NCBI GenBank assembly: GCA_002081555.1
Contig: MZNV01002490.1
Location: forward strand, 1-32,190
Direction: 5' to 3'
DNA from: Protostelium mycophagum
Lineage: Eukaryota; Evosea; Variosea; Protosteliida; Protosteliaceae
Length of the DNA stretch: 32,190 nt
A program made the translations under genes and the position numbers. Shown piece after piece: positions 27,853 to 32,190 of the stretch (the stretch's first letter is position 1; every line of letters begins with the position of its first letter). The notes beneath the pieces are model-generated. The model searched no databases and was not told the DNA's origin. It worked only from the letters and a program-made list of their open reading frames with translations.

Positions 27853-30366
27853 TTATTTTTGTCCCAGAAGAGGCATGGCAGTCTGAACACCAGTGGAGAT
27901 GTTTCCAATCTTCCAGTTGCTGGTGATCGTCTTTGTCTGTGTGTAGAAATCCACTCCCATCTACAACGTTGTAAACACGTGATCTAAAACAATCACTGGA
28001 ACCGACCTTTCCGTAGAAATGTGTGGATCCCAAGAAGGAGTTTCTGGACCCGGTGAAACTAAAGAAGGGGAGAGGCACTGGAATAGGCACGTTGATGCCC
28101 ACCTTGATGACGTGTCAGTGCGTGTTTAATGTGTAATAGCTACACGCACAAAGTGTATAAAACAAGTCATTTTTTTTGTTGCTCACATGCCACACCAAAT
28201 AAAATTACACTTTGTGGCTTTTTGTGGCTTGGCAAATCAGGATACGAAGCTCCACAGGGGCAAAAAGCATTGAAAGAAACCACGATTTCGCCCAAATACA
28301 CACCTGTCCTACGTCGATATTGTACTGGTATTTTCTTGCAGCAGCACCCAGGTTTGTGAAGATGGCTGTTCCATTTCCGTAGGGGTTCTTGTTGATGAGC
28401 TCTATGGCGTCATCAAGTGTGTCGACAGACAAGCAGATGAGGACGGGGCCGAAAATCTCTTCGGTGTACACCTGGCACAAATATTCAGTCCGGTTGATTG
28501 GTGGATCAAAGAATTGAGACGGCTCGAAAAATTGGGACGTTTTAAAGGTATGAAACTCACCTTCATGTTGGGCTTGACGCCAGAGATGACAGTTGGTCCC
28601 ACGAAATTTCCTTTTTCGAAACCCTGGACCACCGCGTTACGTCCGTCTAACGCCACCTTCACGTGTTAAACCGAGTCACATCACGTTAAGATACCTGAGC
28701 GCCCTCGTCGACTGCGGATTGAATGAGCTTCTCGACTCTTTCTTTGGATTGGGGGGAGATGAGAGGTCCGACATCGCATGTCTGCATGCCTTGACCCAGC
28801 TTCAATTGCTTAGCCTTCTCCACGACGTCGTTGATCCTGTCAAAGATGTCAATATGACACGAAGGACGAGAAGTTTCATTCGAACGAGAAGCGATTGTGG
28901 AGACTGACCATTCTTTGGCTTCTCCGACGAAGATGGCGGCAGAGAGGGCCATGCATCTCTGTCCTGATGCGCCAAAGGCAGCACCGACAAGAGCGTCAGT
29001 AGTTCTTTCTCTATCTGCATCGGGCATGATTGTAGCGTGGTTCTTAGCGGCCATGTTGGACTGTCCATGTCAGATGATCATACCGATGTTTTGAATCGGA
29101 TGTGTTTATATGCGTCGCAGCGCCATGCCTTTATCATGGAGCGGCTGAAGAACGTCGATTTCTGCCCGTCGGTGGGATTTACTGTATTTTGTCTACAATG
29201 GACTGTGACTGCGGCTCTGCCGCAGTATAAACACAACGATGCGGCTCTGCCGCAATACAGAACAAAAGAATGTGGCTCTGTCACGTGCAAAGGCGACAAT
29301 GCGGCTCGCAGTTGGTGATCCTAAAATAAACAAACACCACACAAAAATACGGTCGAATTGAAATAAGCGCACCTGTACTCTCTTTCCGTTGCGAGTTCCG
29401 CGGTCGTGGATGTGTCTTCCTGCAGCATCACCACCAACAAAAGAGATGGCCTTGATGTCGGGATCATCACAGATGAAGTTGACTGCATCCTTGGCTCCGT
29501 GGATAATGTTCAAAACTCCTGTTCAGAAGGTCAGAAAAAAATGGATGACTACGACGACTGACCTGGGGGGACACCAGCCTCCTGTGCAAGGTTGGCGATG
29601 AACATGGAAGCACCTGGGACTCTTTCTGAGGGCTTAAGAACGTATGTGTTTCCACATGCTATGGCCATTGGGAACATCCACAGAGGAATCATCGCGGGAA
29701 AGTTGAAGGGGGTGATACCAGCGCAGACACCGAGAGGTTGTCTGTAGGAATAGGTGTCCACATCGCGACTCACGTTTTCTAATGTCTCTCCCATCAAGAG
29801 AGATCCCATGCTGCAGCTGTGCTCGACAACCTTGTTTTGTTATTCAATAATGTTTTATGTCAGGTCAGTCACCTCTAAACCACGGAAAACATCACCCTTA
29901 GCATCGGCGAATGTCTTTCCTTGTTCTTCCACAATGATTTTGGCAATATCGTCCATATGTTTTGTGATTGACTGCTGAAGGTTGAACATGACTCTCATTC
30001 TGGCAGAAACTGGAGTATTTCTCCAGCCTGGAAAAGCGTCTTTGGCAGCCTTAACAGCGGATTTCATTTCTGCTTGAGTCGTCTCAGGGACACGACACAC
30101 AACCTGTTGTGTGGCCTGTTCATGATCAGAGGGACCGTAATTCATATTATATGTATACATACGGGGTTGTGAACATCGAGCCATTTTGTCGCAGATGAAT
30201 CAACAAATTTGCCGTTTATGAAGAGGGGAAGAGGTTTCTATGAGAGTCAGCTGATATCATAGAAATAAATACACACTCCCAAGTTGGATTCGAAATAGCC
30301 TCCATGTAATTGTCTACGAGGAACGACAGCTCTGGTCTTGTTGCTGTGAAGAACTCCTCTGATCAT
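27853..30366 (-). CDS. ALDH6A1: Methylmalonate-semialdehyde dehydrogenase, mitochondrial (ALDH6A1)
   Basis: CoA-acylating aldehyde dehydrogenase of valine and pyrimidine catabolism (methylmalonate semialdehyde to propionyl-CoA) in the mitochondrial matrix. Eleven exons close in phase from ATG 30366 to TAA 27853: 30277-30366, 30163-30237, 29873-30115, 29563-29830, 29373-29518, 28909-29060, 28695-28836, 28561-28656, 28304-28471, 28007-28102, 27853-27960. The product is 527 residues, the family length. The N-terminus ([18 protein letters not shown]) is basic like a transit peptide. Landmarks: [64 protein letters not shown] (catalytic Cys), [34 protein letters not shown]. Intron 5 (29061-29372) is unusually long at 312 nt and carries a hairpin array. 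Intron 10 (27961-28006) ends in GTTGTAG. Confidence 0.97.
27959..27974. repeat. ATCTACAACGTTGTAA palindrome at the MMSDH last 3' splice site
   Basis: The dispersed word ATCTACAACG abuts its own inverse (CTACAACGTTGTAA is near-palindromic). On the gene strand the intron ends ...ACGTTGTAG and the exon starts ATGGGAGTG. Homology of the flanking exons to ALDH6A1 fixes this splice site. Confidence 0.8.
29211..29313. repeat. Array of four short hairpins, about 30-bp period, inside an MMSDH intron
   Basis: Units start at 29211 (GCGGCTCTGCCGC), 29241 (GCGGCTCTGCCGC), 29272 (GTGGCTCTGTCAC) and 29301 (GCGGCTCGC, truncated). Each full unit is a palindrome around CT. The third keeps pairing through two compensating changes (C to T on one arm, G to A on the other). 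The spacers of 17-18 bp differ in sequence. It lies wholly within intron 5. Confidence 0.8.
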
Positions 30367-30592
30367 GTTTGCTGCGGATGAGGGTGAAGAATGGTCGGAT
30401 CAGCGGCAAAAACTTGTTTACAAACCGGAAAATTGGAATTCCAAGTCCACCTCTTTCGTTCTGTCGTGAGCACACCATGGTGGATCAACGAACAGAAAAG
30501 CTTCAAAGACAAGAGTGTTGCCAAAGTCTTAATGCTGCAGTGGCCGCGAGAAAAATTATAATCAATAAACAATCATCAATAGTGTTAATTCA
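30367..30592. other. Gap between MMSDH and the membrane glycoprotein
   Basis: 226 bp with the MMSDH promoter side at the left and the 3' flank of the glycoprotein gene at the right. A plus-strand reading near 30478-30596 (MVDQRTEKLQRQECCQS...) is open for 39 codons but shows no family resemblance or flanking splice logic. Confidence 0.4.
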
Positions 30593-31448
30593 TTAGATGG
30601 TGTGGTAAAGCCCGCTGTTTTCCTTCTTGATGAACCCAACGATTCCAAGGGCAACTCCAGCTGCAGCAAGGATACTCGCCACGATGATGATCCAAAGATA
30701 ACGGAAAGGAGGATTCACAGCGACAGAGGCCATGGTCGAGTTGAGGGCGACGATCTGAGGGGACATATAAACACATTGAGCAACGACGGAAACGGTGAGG
30801 GATTTCTCGGGTGTCTAATACGACTCAATTGAAGTACGAATTAAACATGATCCAACCTGAAGGTTGAATGAAGTGGTGTTGGTGGTACCATTTACACCTT
30901 CGTATGAGTAGAAGTAGATGACTTCTTTGAGTTGTGGGAGACATTCACAGGTAACACTCTCCCAAGAGATTGACTCAGTCTTATCATCGATTGTGGTCGT
31001 CTTCACTTTGGGCACAGCAGGATTTGCTGCATTAATTCCATTGATAACGTAGGTCTGATTGTGTTAGATGTGTTGTTATATTTGAATGTCGATACTCACA
31101 GATTGGTTGAGTTGGTTGTTTTCCACAAGAAAAAACACAGCAGTCAAAGAGAGGGGCTCGCATTTCGGTACATTTTCAGTGTTGAAAGTGTGTGAATAAT
31201 TGCCAGCAGGCACAAAAATGTCTGAAACGTTGGCTGCTGGAAGGGACAGTTGTGTGAGCCCAAATTGGTTCTTGCAGTCACCCTCACAGCTCCAAGAGGT
31301 AGTCAAGTTTTTTGTATCGTTTCTACCTGTGTATAGTGTGAGACAGATAACAAATCCGTCCATACTGACCATCAAAGACAACCTTGAGTGGGACTGATGA
31401 AGCCAAGCAAAAGCTCGCGATAATGAGCAGAGTTGTGCGGATCATCAT
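30593..31448 (-). CDS. Type I membrane glycoprotein, unknown family, 221 aa
   Basis: Exons 31370-31448, 31100-31326, 30857-31054 and 30593-30754 join in phase to 221 residues. The N-terminus MMIRTTLLIIASFCLASS is a signal peptide. The lumenal part (about residues 20-170) has six or more Cys (for example SWSCEGDCKNQ and TCECLPQL). It has many N-glycosylation sequons: NDT, NLT, NVS, NYS, NQS, NGT, NTT, NST. A single transmembrane helix (YLWIIIVASILAAAGVALGIVGF) follows, then a short cytosolic tail KKENSGLYHTI. The tail YHTI has the form of a YxxI/phi sorting signal, and the dense glycans plus short Tyr tail recall lysosomal membrane proteins of the LAMP kind. That is inference from architecture, since no sequence homology is evident by eye. 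The gene appears intact. Confidence 0.8.
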
Positions 31449-31915
31449 GTGGAGATAATGAGCCGATGTGTTGGTCGCCTCGTTGTTTGCTCTTTCCAGC
31501 ACGAAGAAAAACACGCGAAGCGATTTTTGTTTCGGGATTGGAAGACAGCGACATCCCCTTCAACACTTCAGAACTCCAACTTTTTGGTGATATTTAAAGT
31601 CCTGAAATAAATATCTTCATCTTCTCCAGAAGTGCACACAAGTTTTATTCTCCTATATTGGGCGGATCTAAACAATTTCACAACTCATGGTTGCATCCTG
31701 TGCCAATTAACCGTCTTCTTTTGGGCGGGATAAAAGTCGACCAACCAATAATATCATTATTAGAGCATTTGTAATCGTAGAAAGCACTGTGCGCTTTTAT
31801 GGTCCTTAAGAATGAATAAATGGACAACTGCATGATTCGAGTGTTTATTTTAATACACTCGTTTCCTCGTTTATTCAGCCGCAAGTCGGCCTATTTTACA
31901 ACTGGCCTGCGCGCA
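31449..31915. other. Gap with glycoprotein promoter and 3' flank of the partial gene
   Basis: 467 bp. The minus strand has AATAAA near 31866-31873, about 45 bp after the stop of the partial gene. Next to it is a small hairpin CGAGTGT (31838-31844) / ACACTCG (31855-31861), which may mark the transcript end. The rest is AT-rich and should include the glycoprotein promoter. No exon is supported. Confidence 0.45.
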
Positions 31916-32190
31916 TTACTTTTCCTCTTTTCCTCTGAATGCCAGAGACGGTTCTCCGGTGTGAACAGACTCTGAAACACGGTGGAAGGTTGTGTCAAGA
32001 CCGGTCTGGGCCAAGCCGTTACCCAGCTCAGGGTAAAATATTGGTGATTGTCCTTCTTTGCATGAAGGTGATGCGAGTGTATAGAAAATATGTCTATATT
32101 GGATGGGCAGGAGGACAACTGACGTCTTCGGCGAGGGATTGCACATCGGAAAGTAATGGTCGAACGAATCCGCCAAATCCTCCACCGAAC
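31916..32190 (-). CDS. 3' end of an unrecognised gene, partial
   Basis: One frame is open from the right edge to a stop at 31916-31918: VEDLADSFDHYFPMCNPSP, a hydrophobic stretch, then SPIFYPELGNGLAQTGLDT and LAFRGKEEK. Alternatively, a GTCAGT donor near 32124 and an AAAG acceptor near 32060 would remove the middle and change the frame on one side. An upstream reading FGGGFGGFVRPLLSDVQS is also protein-like. The poly(A) signal near 31866 fits a gene ending here. Family unknown. Confidence 0.45.
   Translation of the reverse strand, partial: SVEDLADSFDHYFPMCNPSPKTSVVLLPIQYRHIFYTLASPSCKEGQSPIFYPELGNGLAQTGLDTTFHRVSESVHTGEPSLAFRGKEEK

Noticed and set aside
29211-29313. True CRISPR array
   Set aside because: Repeats are 13 bp and partly degenerate, spacers about 17 bp, inside a spliced intron of a mitochondrial enzyme gene in eukaryotic DNA; no cas genes.
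1-32190. Retroelements, LTRs, Polinton or other virus-like parts
   Set aside because: No reverse transcriptase, integrase, capsid or polymerase-like reading and no long terminal repeats were seen.

Overview
This window looks like dense, intron-rich nuclear DNA of a eukaryote. Nearly every gene is broken by very short GT-AG introns, commonly 35-55 nt. Intergenic gaps are mostly under 500 bp and about 16 genes fit in 32 kb. Several products match opisthokont or animal families closely: CapZ beta, eIF2D, SDF2, OXLD1, Rab11 and methylmalonate-semialdehyde dehydrogenase (MMSDH). Two others, an RWP-RK factor and a Pho88/SND3 protein, are not typical of familiar animals. A compact early-branching animal (for example a sponge) or a unicellular holozoan fits best. 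This is inference, because no marker gene in the window settles it.

Layout. 1-0.9 kb: 3' part of an unrecognised minus-strand gene. 1.0-2.2 kb: plus-strand helical/coiled-coil gene. 2.5-3.5 kb: CapZ beta (+). 3.6-5.7 kb: RWP-RK protein (-). 6.1-6.9 kb: Pho88/SND3 (-). 7.2-9.8 kb: leucine-rich-repeat protein (+). 10.1-12.8 kb: complete 14-exon eIF2D (-). 13.3-14.3 kb: SDF2 (-). 14.8-15.1 kb: OXLD1-like (-). 15.3-19.0 kb: one or two coiled-coil/disordered genes (-). 19.2-19.65 kb: small secreted protein (+). 19.7-21.9 kb: another coiled-coil gene (-). 22.4-24.3 kb: Pro/Tyr/Arg-rich protein (+). 24.4-26.3 kb: IQ-motif protein (-). 26.4-27.3 kb: Rab11-type GTPase (-). 27.9-30.4 kb: MMSDH (-). 30.6-31.4 kb: type I membrane glycoprotein (-). 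31.9 kb to the end: partial gene (-).

For CapZ beta, SND3, eIF2D, SDF2, OXLD1, Rab11, MMSDH and the type I glycoprotein I followed reading phase through every exon, and it closes without frameshift. The genes are mostly unrelated housekeeping functions (actin capping, ER targeting and quality control, translation, membrane traffic, valine catabolism), with several coiled-coil or IQ proteins of cytoskeletal or centrosomal flavour among them. No retroelement, virus-like element, tRNA, rRNA or true CRISPR array was seen.

The most unusual signal is not a gene. The decamer CGTTGTAGAT (or its complement ATCTACAACG) occurs 12 times exactly, against about 0.06 expected by chance, and the GTTGTAG core about 30 times against about 4. 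It lies in introns in both orientations, forms the 3' splice site of at least five introns, pairs with itself as direct and inverted repeats, and also sits inside coding exons. A second intron-borne repeat (GCGGCTCTGCCGC hairpins at about 30 bp period) and repeated ATGACGTCAT palindromes suggest introns in this genome carry a set of dispersed short words.
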